A stretch of DNA of 38,301 bases from Candidatus Paraprevotella stercoravium. Its GTDB lineage: Bacteria > Bacteroidota > Bacteroidia > Bacteroidales > Bacteroidaceae. The DNA lies in NCBI GenBank assembly GCA_944320795.1, contig CALUIU010000030.1, positions 1 to 38,301 of the forward strand, given 5' to 3'. A model generated the notes under the pieces. It was not told the DNA's origin, did not search any database, and worked only from the letters and a program-made list of their open reading frames with translations. The stretch's first letter is position 1, and the number at the start of each line of letters is the position of its first letter. Of this stretch, positions 15,423-22,845 are shown piece by piece. The translations under genes were made by a program, and so were the position numbers.

Positions 15423-15471
15423 TTATTCCTCCACTTCGGTCCGGTGATACTGAGGTGGAGGAATAAGTTTT
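15423..15471 (+). terminator. intrinsic terminator after argD
   Basis: The arms TTATTCCTCCACTTC (15423-15437) and GAGGTGGAGGAATAA (15452-15466) pair over 15 bases with one G-U pair, followed by GTTTTTAT. It closes the argR-argD transcription unit. Confidence 0.85.
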
Positions 15472-15521
15472 TATAGGGGAAGGCTTGTATCGGCATTTCT
15501 TTTTGCATTTCTGCGGAGTAC

Positions 15522-15555
15522 TTTGCCGCTTCTTTTCAAATAATGCGTATATTTA
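15522..15555 (+). promoter_or_regulatory. putative promoter of the proC-proB-proA unit
   Basis: TTTG at 15522-15525 is followed after 22 bases by TATATTTA (15548-15555), which matches the -7 consensus at seven of eight fixed and free positions. It lies 30 bases before the proC ATG. Confidence 0.45.
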
Positions 15556-15585
15556 GATATTGAATTTTTAAAAGAATAGTCGGAC

Positions 15586-16398
15586 ATGACAAAAATAACG
15601 ATAATAGGAGCCGGGAATATGGGTGGAGCGCTTGCCCGGGGACTGGCTGAAGGTTCTCTGGTGGGTGCGGCCGGACTGACTGTTTCCAATCCTTCCCGGG
15701 ACAAATTGAATGCGTTGAAAGCGGACTATCCGGAGATGACGGTCACTACGGATAACACACAGGCCGTTCAGGGGGCTGACTTTGTAATTTTGGCCGTGAA
15801 ACCTTGGAAAATGTCAGAGGTCATCTGTCAGATCGTGCCTTTTCTGGACCTGCAACGTCAGGCGGTGGTTTCCGTAGCCGGAGGAATGGGTACAGAGCAA
15901 ATCACGGCACTCTTCCGTCAGGCGGGCGCTTCTTCCTTGCCGGCCTTGTATTATCTGATTCCCAATACGGCGGTTGCGGTCAGGAGCAGCATGACGCTGA
16001 TGACTTCCGTGCGTTCCACTCCGGAGCGTGATGAACTGTTGTGCTCCATTTTCAAGGAACTGGGAGATGCCTTGTTTGTCGAGGAACGTCAGATGTACGG
16101 AGGAATGATTCTGGCTTCCTGTGGCATTGCTTTTGTGATGCGTTATTTGCGTGCCATGACCGAAGGCGGCGTACAGCTGGGTTATTATCCGGACGACGCT
16201 TTGAAGATTGTGATGCAGACGATGAAAGGGGCGGTGGATTTGCTTCAGGAACGGGGCGGACACCCCGAAGTGGAGATCGATCGGGTGACGACGCCCGGCG
16301 GCATCACCATCCGGGGGTTGAACGCCATGGAGTGTGCCGGTTTCTCGAACAGTGTCATAGAGGGACTGTTGGCTTGTCTGCCCGATGACAGAAAATAA
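15586..16398 (+). CDS. proC: pyrroline-5-carboxylate reductase
   Basis: A 270-residue ProC. The N-terminal NAD(P) fold reads KITIIGAGNMGGALARGL, the middle has FVILAVKPWKMSEV and SVAGGMGTEQI, and the C-terminal helical dimer domain ends with the family signature TTPGGITIRGLNAMECAGF. It reduces 1-pyrroline-5-carboxylate to proline, the last step of proline synthesis. It starts a proline unit (proC, proB, proA) inserted between argD and argF', with proB beginning five bases after its stop. The normal length and intact motifs indicate a working enzyme. Confidence 0.95.
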   Translation: MTKITIIGAGNMGGALARGLAEGSLVGAAGLTVSNPSRDKLNALKADYPEMTVTTDNTQAVQGADFVILAVKPWKMSEVICQIVPFLDLQRQAVVSVAGGMGTEQITALFRQAGASSLPALYYLIPNTAVAVRSSMTLMTSVRSTPERDELLCSIFKELGDALFVEERQMYGGMILASCGIAFVMRYLRAMTEGGVQLGYYPDDALKIVMQTMKGAVDLLQERGGHPEVEIDRVTTPGGITIRGLNAMECAGFSNSVIEGLLACLPDDRK

Positions 16399-16403
16399 TA
16401 AGG

Positions 16404-17519
16404 ATGATGGTACGGAAATATCAACGGATTGTGGTCAAGGTGGGCAGCAATGTGCTTGCCCGTCCCGATGGCACTTTGGACGTTACACGGCTCTCTGCGC
16501 TGGTTGATCAGATTGCCGCGCTGCGTCATGCCGGTATGGAGGTGATTCTTATTTCTTCGGGTGCCGTAGCCTGTGGCCGCAGCATGCTGAAGCATTCGCG
16601 TCAGGTGGCATTGACCCGGCTTGATGCCGTTCAGGAACGGCAGTTGTATTCTTCGGTAGGACAGGCCAGACTGATCAATCGCTATTATGATCTTTTTCAT
16701 GACCATGGTATTGTGGTGGGGCAGGTTCTTACCATGAAGGAGTGTTTTGCTTCCCGGTCGCTCTATCTGAACCAGCGGAACTGCATGCAGGTGATGCTGG
16801 AGCAGGGAGTCTTGCCGATCGTTAATGAGAATGATACGGTAAGTGTCACCGAACTGATGTTTACCGATAATGATGAACTGTCCGGCTTGATCGCTTCTAT
16901 GATGGATGCCCAGGCTTTGGTCATCCTGACAAATGTGGACGGGATTTTTACGGCACCTCCCGGCAGCCCGGGAGCCAGTCTGATTCCGGTAGTGCGTCCG
17001 GAGGATGATCTGAGCGGATATATTTCTACGGTGCGTTCCGGGTTTGGACGGGGCGGCATGATGACGAAATCGAGTATTTCCCGCAAGGTTGCTGCCGAAG
17101 GGACGGAAGTGATTATTGCCAATGGCAAACGGGAGCAGGTCTTGTTGCAGTTGCTCTTGCAGGAGCATGCGGAAGCTGAATGTCCTTGTACGCGTTTCCT
17201 GCCGTCTTCGTCCAGTGTGTCCCCCATTAAGAAGTGGATGGCACACAGTGCCGGATTCGCCAAGGGGGCCTTGCAGTTGCATGCCGATGCCGTACAGGCA
17301 TTGAACGGACCTAAGGCCGTGAGTCTTCTTCCGGTGGGCATTGTAGCCGTTGTGGGAGAGTTTGAGAAGGATGATCTGGTCAGGTTGCTTTCTCCTGAGG
17401 GCGTTGTCGTCGGATTGGGCCGAACGGCTTATTCCGCGGAGGAGGTTCGCTCCCTGTTGGGCCGGCATGGTTGTAAACCGGTGGTTCATTACGACTACCT
17501 TTATTGGGAGGATTGTTGA
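16404..17519 (+). CDS. proB: glutamate 5-kinase
   Basis: A 371-residue ProB. The amino-acid kinase domain (1-260) has RIVVKVGSNVLA, ILISSGAVACGRS, the glutamate-site stretch VNENDTVSVTE with FTDNDELSGLIA, and the GFGRGGMMTKSSISRKVA block. A C-terminal PUA domain (about 275-360) is present, including GIVAVVGEFEKDDLV. It phosphorylates glutamate as the first step of proline synthesis and is usually inhibited by proline. The start is either 16404 or the next codon (16407), as the protein begins MMVRK. It is five bases after proC and nine before proA, clearly one operon. Confidence 0.95.
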   Translation: MMVRKYQRIVVKVGSNVLARPDGTLDVTRLSALVDQIAALRHAGMEVILISSGAVACGRSMLKHSRQVALTRLDAVQERQLYSSVGQARLINRYYDLFHDHGIVVGQVLTMKECFASRSLYLNQRNCMQVMLEQGVLPIVNENDTVSVTELMFTDNDELSGLIASMMDAQALVILTNVDGIFTAPPGSPGASLIPVVRPEDDLSGYISTVRSGFGRGGMMTKSSISRKVAAEGTEVIIANGKREQVLLQLLLQEHAEAECPCTRFLPSSSSVSPIKKWMAHSAGFAKGALQLHADAVQALNGPKAVSLLPVGIVAVVGEFEKDDLVRLLSPEGVVVGLGRTAYSAEEVRSLLGRHGCKPVVHYDYLYWEDC

Positions 17520-17527
17520 TAAAGAAT

Positions 17528-18781
17528 ATGGATAAGATTGATTTGAAAGAACAGTTTCTGCGGGCAAAAGCGGCAAGCCGGATGCTGTTGTCCTGGTCGG
17601 AAACAAAGATTAATGAGGTTTTGCGTGCAGTCGCAGACCGGACTGAGCTTTGTGCTTCCTCTATTTTGGAGGCGAATGCGCGCGATCTGGCCCGTATGGA
17701 TCGAAGAGATCCCCGCTATGATCGTCTGATGCTTACTTCCGAACGGATTGCCGCTATTGCGGCGGATATGAGACAGGTGGCTTGTTTGCCTTCTCCCTTG
17801 GGGCATGAACAGGTGCGGCGTACACTGCCCAATGGTCTTGTCCTGCGTCGGGTCAGTGTGCCGTTTGGCGTTATCGGAGTGATTTATGAGGCGCGTCCGA
17901 ATGTCAGCCTTGATGTGTTTTCTCTTTGTCTGAAGGCGGGCAGTGCCTGTGTGTTAAAGGGAGGGAGTGATGCTTCGGCTACGAATGAAGCCATTGTGGC
18001 CTTGATTCGTCAGACGCTGACGGATATGCGGCTTTGTCCGGATGTGGTGACGCTTCTTTCGTCAGGACATGAAGCCGCCGAGGCGCTGTTTGAGGCGCAG
18101 GGACTGGTTGATGTCCTGATTCCGAGAGGTAGTGCCGGACTGATCCGTACGGTACGCGAGAAAGCCAGGATTCCGGTGATAGAAACCGGAGCCGGAGTGT
18201 GCCATGCCTATATCGATGCATCGGCAAATCCGGAGATGGCCGCCGCGATTGTCAACAATGCAAAGACCAGACGGGTGAGTGTCTGCAATGCGCTTGATTG
18301 TGTGCTCATGCATCGTGACTTCGGACAGGTGGCTGAGATCTGTCGCCTGTTGTCCGAAAAGAAGGTCATCATTTACGCCGATGCCCGTTCTTATTCTCTT
18401 TTATCCTTGTATTACCCTTTGGATTTGCTTTGTCATGCCACGCCGGAGCACGATGGCTGTGAGTTCTTGTCTTATGCATTGTGCTGGAAAACGGTCGATT
18501 CTCTGGACGAGGCGCTGGAATATATCAGCCGTTATGGTTCCGGTCATAGCGAATGTGTCATTACAGAGGATGAAAGCATTGCTTCCCGTTTCGAGCAATT
18601 GGTTGATGCGGCTTGTGTTTATGTCAATGCTCCTACTTCATTTACGGATGGGGCGCAATTCGGTATGGGTGCGGAGATCGGTATCAGCACACAGAAACTC
18701 CATGCGCGTGGTCCGATGGCTTTGGAGGAGATGACAACTTATAAATGGCTGATCCGGGGGAATGGACAGACCCGGCCTTAA
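17528..18781 (+). CDS. proA: gamma-glutamyl phosphate reductase
   Basis: A 417-residue ProA of the aldehyde dehydrogenase superfamily. Typical pieces are GVIGVIYEARPNVSLDVFSLC, VLKGGSDASATN, and the catalytic cysteine Cys253 in RRVSVCNALDCVL. The C-terminus has AQFGMGAEIGISTQKLHARGPMA, here cited as two adjacent parts: AQFGMGAEIGIS and TQKLHARGPMAL. It reduces glutamyl 5-phosphate to glutamate semialdehyde, which cyclises to the ProC substrate. A start at 17504 would overlap proB, but 17528 gives the family length and N-terminus. No terminator is evident before argF', 106 bases downstream. Confidence 0.95.
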   Translation: MDKIDLKEQFLRAKAASRMLLSWSETKINEVLRAVADRTELCASSILEANARDLARMDRRDPRYDRLMLTSERIAAIAADMRQVACLPSPLGHEQVRRTLPNGLVLRRVSVPFGVIGVIYEARPNVSLDVFSLCLKAGSACVLKGGSDASATNEAIVALIRQTLTDMRLCPDVVTLLSSGHEAAEALFEAQGLVDVLIPRGSAGLIRTVREKARIPVIETGAGVCHAYIDASANPEMAAAIVNNAKTRRVSVCNALDCVLMHRDFGQVAEICRLLSEKKVIIYADARSYSLLSLYYPLDLLCHATPEHDGCEFLSYALCWKTVDSLDEALEYISRYGSGHSECVITEDESIASRFEQLVDAACVYVNAPTSFTDGAQFGMGAEIGISTQKLHARGPMALEEMTTYKWLIRGNGQTRP

Positions 18782-18887
18782 ACCGCTGCGGTCCGGATTG
18801 GAACCGTCTGTTATAGACAGGACTACTTTGTGGAGGCAATCTCCAGAATGGTAATAGATTTATTTAGTAACTTAATATAAAAACATT

Positions 18888-19850
18888 ATGCGTGTATTTC
18901 AAAACGTACAGGACCTGGGCGATCTGAAGACAGCCTTGGCCGAAGCCTTTGAGGTAAAAAAAGACCGTTTCCAGTTTCAGCATCTGGGAAAGAACAAGAC
19001 AGCGTTGCTGATATTTTTCAATAACAGTCTGCGTACCCGTTTGAGTACCCAGAAGGCTGCCATGAATCTGGGCATGAATGTGATTGTGCTGGATGTCAAT
19101 CAGGGAGCGTGGAAACTGGAAACCGAGCGTGGCGTGATTATGGATAGTGACAAGAGCGAACACCTGTTGGAGGCCATTCCTGTGATGGGTTCTTATTGTG
19201 ATATCATTGGCGTGCGTTCGTTTGCCACCTTTGAAAGCCGTAAGGACGACTACGAAGAGAAGATCCTGAATCAGTTCATCAAATATTCCGGTAAGCCTGT
19301 ATTCTTCATGGAGAGCGCTACGGTGCATCCGTTGCAGAGTTTTGCCGACCTGATTACCATCGAAGAGTATAAGAAGACTGCCCGTCCGAAGGTGGTTTTG
19401 TCTTGGGCACCGCATCCAAAAGCATTGCCGCAGGCTGTTCCCAACAGTTTTGCGCAGTGGATGAACGCGGCTGATGTGGATTTTGTCATTACACATCCTG
19501 AAGGCTATGAGTTGGATCCGATGTTTGTAGGCGATGCGAAGGTGGAGTACGACCAGATGAAGGCTTTTGAAGGAGCGGACTTTATCTATGCCAAGAACTG
19601 GAGTTGCCCGGGAGTAACCCGTCCGGAAGACTATGGCAAGGTGTTGTCTAAAGATATGAGCTGGACGGTTGATGAGGCTCATATGGCCGTGACCAATAAC
19701 GCATACTTTATGCACTGTCTGCCGGTGCGCCGTAATATGATTGTTACCGATGATGTTATTGAGAGCCCGCAGTCATTGGTTATTCCGGAGGCGGCCAATC
19801 GTGAAATCTCCGCAACGGTGGTCCTGAAGCGTATGCTCGAGGCTCTGTAA
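18888..19850 (+). CDS. argF': N-succinylornithine carbamoyltransferase
   Basis: A 320-residue transcarbamylase very similar to the B. fragilis SOTCase. The carbamoyl-phosphate loop is SLRTRLS instead of the STRTR form of ordinary ArgF; HPLQSFADL, APHPKALPQAVPNSFAQW and HCLPVRRN follow. The enzyme carbamoylates N-succinyl-L-ornithine, so arginine is made through succinylated intermediates. From memory of the literature on this family, residue 90 (Pro in B. fragilis, Glu at the equivalent place in the acetylornithine enzyme of Xanthomonas) sets the preference; here residue 90 is Ser, in DSDKSEHLL, which fits the succinyl type. The 106 bases before it contain a weak TAGATTTA at 18855 as a possible -7 box. 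Confidence 0.92.
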   Translation: MRVFQNVQDLGDLKTALAEAFEVKKDRFQFQHLGKNKTALLIFFNNSLRTRLSTQKAAMNLGMNVIVLDVNQGAWKLETERGVIMDSDKSEHLLEAIPVMGSYCDIIGVRSFATFESRKDDYEEKILNQFIKYSGKPVFFMESATVHPLQSFADLITIEEYKKTARPKVVLSWAPHPKALPQAVPNSFAQWMNAADVDFVITHPEGYELDPMFVGDAKVEYDQMKAFEGADFIYAKNWSCPGVTRPEDYGKVLSKDMSWTVDEAHMAVTNNAYFMHCLPVRRNMIVTDDVIESPQSLVIPEAANREISATVVLKRMLEAL

Positions 19851-20097
19851 TAGACGGGTTGCGGGTTTAAATGTCCGTTTGTCTGATACAGGACTGAACT
19901 GGAAAAGGAAGCGTATCTGGTATTGAAACCGTTGCTCCGGAAAGTTCGGATGTTGGCGAAGAATTAAAATCAGGATATGTCTGGATACGGCTTTTAAAAG
20001 GCCGGTTCTAAAATTGCATTCTGAAAGACAAAAAATGGGAATGTGTCAAAACAAAAATGATCATTCCCGAAATGACAGATGGTAATTATAATATTTG

Positions 20098-20146
20098 AAA
20101 GGGCTGTATCAAACTCTGTATTGAGTCATGATACGGCCCTTTCTTT
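20098..20146. terminator. hairpin terminator downstream of argF'
   Basis: GGGCTGTATCA (20101-20111) and TGATACGGCCC (20129-20139) pair fully with one G-U, with an inner ACTC/GAGT stem and a flanking AAA/TTT. TTTCTTT follows on the plus strand. It lies 250 bases after argF'; the bases between hold no recognisable gene. Confidence 0.7.
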
Positions 20147-20372
20147 CGTCTTTAAGAATGCTCAAATTTCAAATTATGAGTTCATCTTCTCAGAAAATGA
20201 ATTTTGACACATTCTCTTTTAAATATTATATTCATAAAATCAAGATGACCAAGTTACTGTTTGTAAGGTCATCTTTTTTTAGTTTGCCTGTTGGGGCATC
20301 CTTTCTTTTTCGTCTTTTAAGGTGCTCGGATTTCAAATTATAAGTTGATCTCCTCAAGAAATGAGTCTTGAC
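20147..20372. repeat. imperfect direct repeat of about 60 bases, two copies
   Basis: Copies at 20147-20208 and 20311-20372 share the order CGTCTTTAAG, TGCTC, ATTTCAAATTAT, AGTT, ATCT, CTCA, GAAATGA and TTGAC, at about three-quarters identity by eye. Each begins a few bases after a hairpin with a T-run (20098-20146 and 20242-20281), so a terminator-plus-tail module seems to be duplicated. No start codon or frame is conserved between the copies. Confidence 0.55.
20242..20281 (+). terminator. second hairpin terminator in the argF'-rhodanese gap
   Basis: AAGATGACC and GGTCATCTT (20242-20250 and 20267-20275) pair and are followed by T residues to 20280. No plus-strand gene ends just before it, so it may be a spare copy of the terminator module described for this gap. 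Confidence 0.65.
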
Positions 20373-20384
20373 GGCCCCTCTGCT

Positions 20385-20439
20385 CTTTTTGCAGGCTTTC
20401 GTGTTCTTTTTGCAGACTTTCGCGTTCTGTTTGGGGCAT
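20385..20439. repeat. 21-bp tandem repeat
   Basis: CTTTTTGCAGGCTTTCGTGTT (20385-20405) is followed directly by the same 21 bases with two changes (20406-20426), then by a decayed third start CTGTTTGGGGCATG. It ends only a few bases before the stop codon of the rhodanese gene on the minus strand. Confidence 0.75.
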
Positions 20440-20443
20440 GTCT

Positions 20444-20839
20444 TTACTCGGTGGCAAAACGGTTGTCCTGCCATTCCATAAAACCGCCTTTCAGGTTATA
20501 TATCGGTTTAAAGCCTTTCTCCTTTAATTGGTTGGCCGCTTTGAGGCTGCGCATTCCGCTACGGCAGTAAACGGCCACAGGCAGATCTTTTTTCAGCTTC
20601 TCTTCGGCCAGTCGGTTGAAGTCCGCGCTTTTGACATCAATGAGGATGGCTCCGGGGATATGACCGGCCTGGAACTCTTCCGGTGTGCGTACATCCACGA
20701 GCTGGACCGGTTTGCTGTCTTTGATCAGTTGGCTGAATTCGGTGGCATTGACCGTGCGGATTGTGCTGTCACTGCTTTGGCATGCGGTGCATCCGAGCAG
20801 GCTGCCAAAGAGGAGGGTCAGTAGGTTTCTGTGCTTCAT
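20444..20839 (-). CDS. rhodanese-domain lipoprotein
   Basis: A 131-residue protein with an N-terminal lipoprotein signal (MKHRNLLTLLFGSLLGCTAC; the lipidated residue is Cys17 or Cys20). One rhodanese domain (about 28-125) has LVDVRTPEEFQAGHIPGA and the active-site loop YCRSGMRS with Cys92. Single-domain rhodaneses transfer sulfur from thiosulfate or thiols; a membrane-anchored periplasmic one may handle persulfides or cyanide. Both flanks are short repeats and no partner gene is close on the same strand, so it looks monocistronic. No TAnnTTTG box is visible upstream. Confidence 0.85.
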   Translation of the reverse strand: MKHRNLLTLLFGSLLGCTACQSSDSTIRTVNATEFSQLIKDSKPVQLVDVRTPEEFQAGHIPGAILIDVKSADFNRLAEEKLKKDLPVAVYCRSGMRSLKAANQLKEKGFKPIYNLKGGFMEWQDNRFATE

Positions 20840-20859
20840 TGTTCGGTTTGTTTTTATAG

Positions 20860-20990
20860 ATGTTTTTCGGATTTGTCTTTATCGCTTCGGGCATTTTCAG
20901 ACGGCTGCAGGCATTGTCTGACGGCTTCTGTTGTTTCGGACGCAGCCTGAATTGTCTTTATCGTTTCGGACATTGTTTGATCGCTTTGTT
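20860..20990. repeat. degenerate repeat of about 20 bases
   Basis: The 154-base gap contains recurrent blocks of the type TTTATCGCTTCGGGCATT, CAGACGGCTGCAGGCATTG, TCTGACGGCTTCTG, CTTTATCGTTTCGGACATTG and TTTGATCGCTTTG. Spacing is about 20 bases with many substitutions. No promoter consensus or frame accounts for it. Confidence 0.5.
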
Positions 20991-20993
20991 TTT

Positions 20994-21635
20994 TTAATAG
21001 ACGAATTTCCAGAATCTGTTTCCTTCGAAAGAGTGTATTTGCAGACTGATGCTGTCTCCCGGCTCGATTACCGCTTTCAGGCTTGTTTTAGGCAGACTGG
21101 CGTATAGCTTCTGGCTATAATACATGGGGTTGTTGTTCTGATTGTGATATAGTGTCAGATAGACCGTGCGCTTCCGGTCGGCCGCAATTCGGACAGAGTC
21201 CATCAGAAATCCCAACCGGTGATTGCCGTTTTGTGTCTTGATTTGCAGGTGCAGATTGATGAAGTCGCCGCCATCCCAAAGACTGACAACCTGAAGGGGT
21301 TCGATTTCCGGAGCTGTCAGTGTGCTGGAGTCGCGCAGAACGACCACTCTTTCCAGCTTATACAGGCGCACGGCGCTACTGTCGTTTTCCGGAAAGGAGT
21401 ATGTGCAGACGGCGCGGTATTCCGTGTGTGGATGATATCCTTTGAGCGGTGAGGCCAGATAATATGAAGGCTTCCGGTCGGGTCTGATCCGGTAGAGATT
21501 GCCTTCCGCATCCGCGTATATTTCCGAGAATTCGGTAATGAGCGAGGGGTATGAAGACGATTCGTCTGCCGGAGTACAGGAATGACTCAGGCAGACGAAT
21601 AAAAGGGATAATATCAAAAGTGGAAATTTTTGCAT
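20994..21635 (-). CDS. NigD-like lipoprotein
   Basis: A 213-residue protein starting MQKFPLLILSLLFVCLSHSC, a lipoprotein signal with Cys20 as the lipidated residue. The rest is beta-rich (EIYADAEGNLYRIRPDRKPSY, then VVSLWDGGDFINLHLQIKT and FLMDSVRIAADRKRTVYLTL) and resembles the NigD-like family common in Bacteroides, with its N-terminal OB-like and C-terminal beta-sandwich domains. NigD proteins are named from a bacteriocin-associated operon, but most copies are of unknown role on the outer membrane or in the periplasm. A start 22 codons earlier exists but lies before the signal peptide. The ATG overlaps the stop of the upstream acyltransferase gene by one base (TAATG). Confidence 0.75.
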   Translation of the reverse strand: MQKFPLLILSLLFVCLSHSCTPADESSSYPSLITEFSEIYADAEGNLYRIRPDRKPSYYLASPLKGYHPHTEYRAVCTYSFPENDSSAVRLYKLERVVVLRDSSTLTAPEIEPLQVVSLWDGGDFINLHLQIKTQNGNHRLGFLMDSVRIAADRKRTVYLTLYHNQNNNPMYYSQKLYASLPKTSLKAVIEPGDSISLQIHSFEGNRFWKFVY

Positions 21636-22798
21636 TATGATAACTCCTGTTGCGCTTGTTCCTGATTGAATACGGGATTGGCATACATGGTCAGGATGCA
21701 TGTTCGTAAAAATGCCCGGTCGGGACGTTTCAGTGTAATCTTTTCCAGCTGTTTCTCAAGGTATCCTTCGAACACGGCGACGTCCTCTTCGGTGTAGTGG
21801 TTCTGATATACCTTGCTTTCCTTCAGGAGGTCTGCCGCGATATAATTACCCGGATACAGGCGATAGGAAAGGAATATCTCCCGGTCTATCCTGTGGGCCA
21901 CAAGCTTGAACAGTTCCCCTTTCGGCATATTGGGATCCAGAGTGTCCAGCCAATCGTTCAGGCAACTGCCGGTCTTGAAGAAGATGCGTCCTTTGTATCC
22001 GTAAATGCCGGTCTGCATATTCAGCAGGTCGTCCTGTGGAGATTTCTTGAAGCCGTTGATGTCCCGTTTCTGTTGGAATTCCTGTGCTTTCAGATAGTCG
22101 CACGGATCGTATTCGTAGGACAAGGCTGTAGGGGTGAGGTTCATTTCCTTGAGCCGTTCGATGATGCTGCCTTCTCCTCCCATGGCGATCATCTTGAGGA
22201 CGGAATCCTGCGTGCGGTCATTGCAGTCCTTCGCTCTGCCCTCGCGTTGCGCGATCCAGATGTTCTCTTTCTTCTGTGTGATGGCATAATGCATATAGCG
22301 GCTCAGCCGTTTGCTGGATTCGAGCATCTGTTTGATGTTGACGCTGCGCTGTACGATGAACGATTTGTTGGCACGCACGAGTTTGCGGATCCACGGCTTG
22401 ATGAGCAGATTGTCTCCTATGGCGATTTCCACCGTTGTGGGGAATCCGTTGTCGAGCAGTGAGACGGACAGGAACGCGGAGTCGAGCACGATGTCGCGGT
22501 GGTTGGTGATGAAGGTGTGCGGAGTGGCCTTGTCCGGGATACTGGAACTGTCGAAAACGATTCCTTTGCCACAGGTTTCGGCCAGATGTTTCAGCAAGGG
22601 ATAAAAGAATGTCTTTTGCAGTTCGAGACTTGTGTGACACTTGGAAAGCATGGCGCAAACCACCTCCAAAGGCTGGTCCGGCAGAACCTGTCGTATGATT
22701 TCCTGGAATTCCGGATCGGCCACCAGTTCGGAGAACACCTGAGGCAACTCTTCTGCGTCGTAGGGTCTGATTTCGTCAAATTCTTCTGGTGTACGCAT
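21635..22798 (-). CDS. lysophospholipid acyltransferase-family protein
   Basis: A 387-residue protein with PlsC-type acyltransferase motifs: FITNHRDIVLDSAFL (the NHxx..D block), VEIAIGDNLLIKPW, and the second block ENIWIAQREGRAKD, in place of the usual EGTRS. Such proteins acylate lysophosphatidate or related lipids at the inner membrane. The gene starts at 22798 (MRTPEEFDE); the frame is open further upstream, but that part overlaps the ddl coding end and does not resemble protein. The C-terminal 150 residues have no recognised domain. It is 47 bases after ddl and overlaps the NigD-like gene by one base, in an envelope-related run. The exact substrate is unknown. Confidence 0.8.
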   Translation of the reverse strand: MRTPEEFDEIRPYDAEELPQVFSELVADPEFQEIIRQVLPDQPLEVVCAMLSKCHTSLELQKTFFYPLLKHLAETCGKGIVFDSSSIPDKATPHTFITNHRDIVLDSAFLSVSLLDNGFPTTVEIAIGDNLLIKPWIRKLVRANKSFIVQRSVNIKQMLESSKRLSRYMHYAITQKKENIWIAQREGRAKDCNDRTQDSVLKMIAMGGEGSIIERLKEMNLTPTALSYEYDPCDYLKAQEFQQKRDINGFKKSPQDDLLNMQTGIYGYKGRIFFKTGSCLNDWLDTLDPNMPKGELFKLVAHRIDREIFLSYRLYPGNYIAADLLKESKVYQNHYTEEDVAVFEGYLEKQLEKITLKRPDRAFLRTCILTMYANPVFNQEQAQQELS

Positions 22799-22845
22799 AA
22801 TTCTTGGTCTTTTGGTGAGTGATTCAATGGTTATCGGTTTTCGGG

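Noticed and set aside
16245-17606. A 453-residue open frame antisense to proC and proB
   Set aside because: It spans two clear plus-strand enzymes and is rich in His, Arg and Gln, as expected for a shadow frame.
20232-20474. An 80-residue minus-strand frame with a repeated CKKNTKACKK pattern
   Set aside because: The pattern only mirrors the 21-bp DNA repeat; the frame crosses a terminator and the rhodanese stop.
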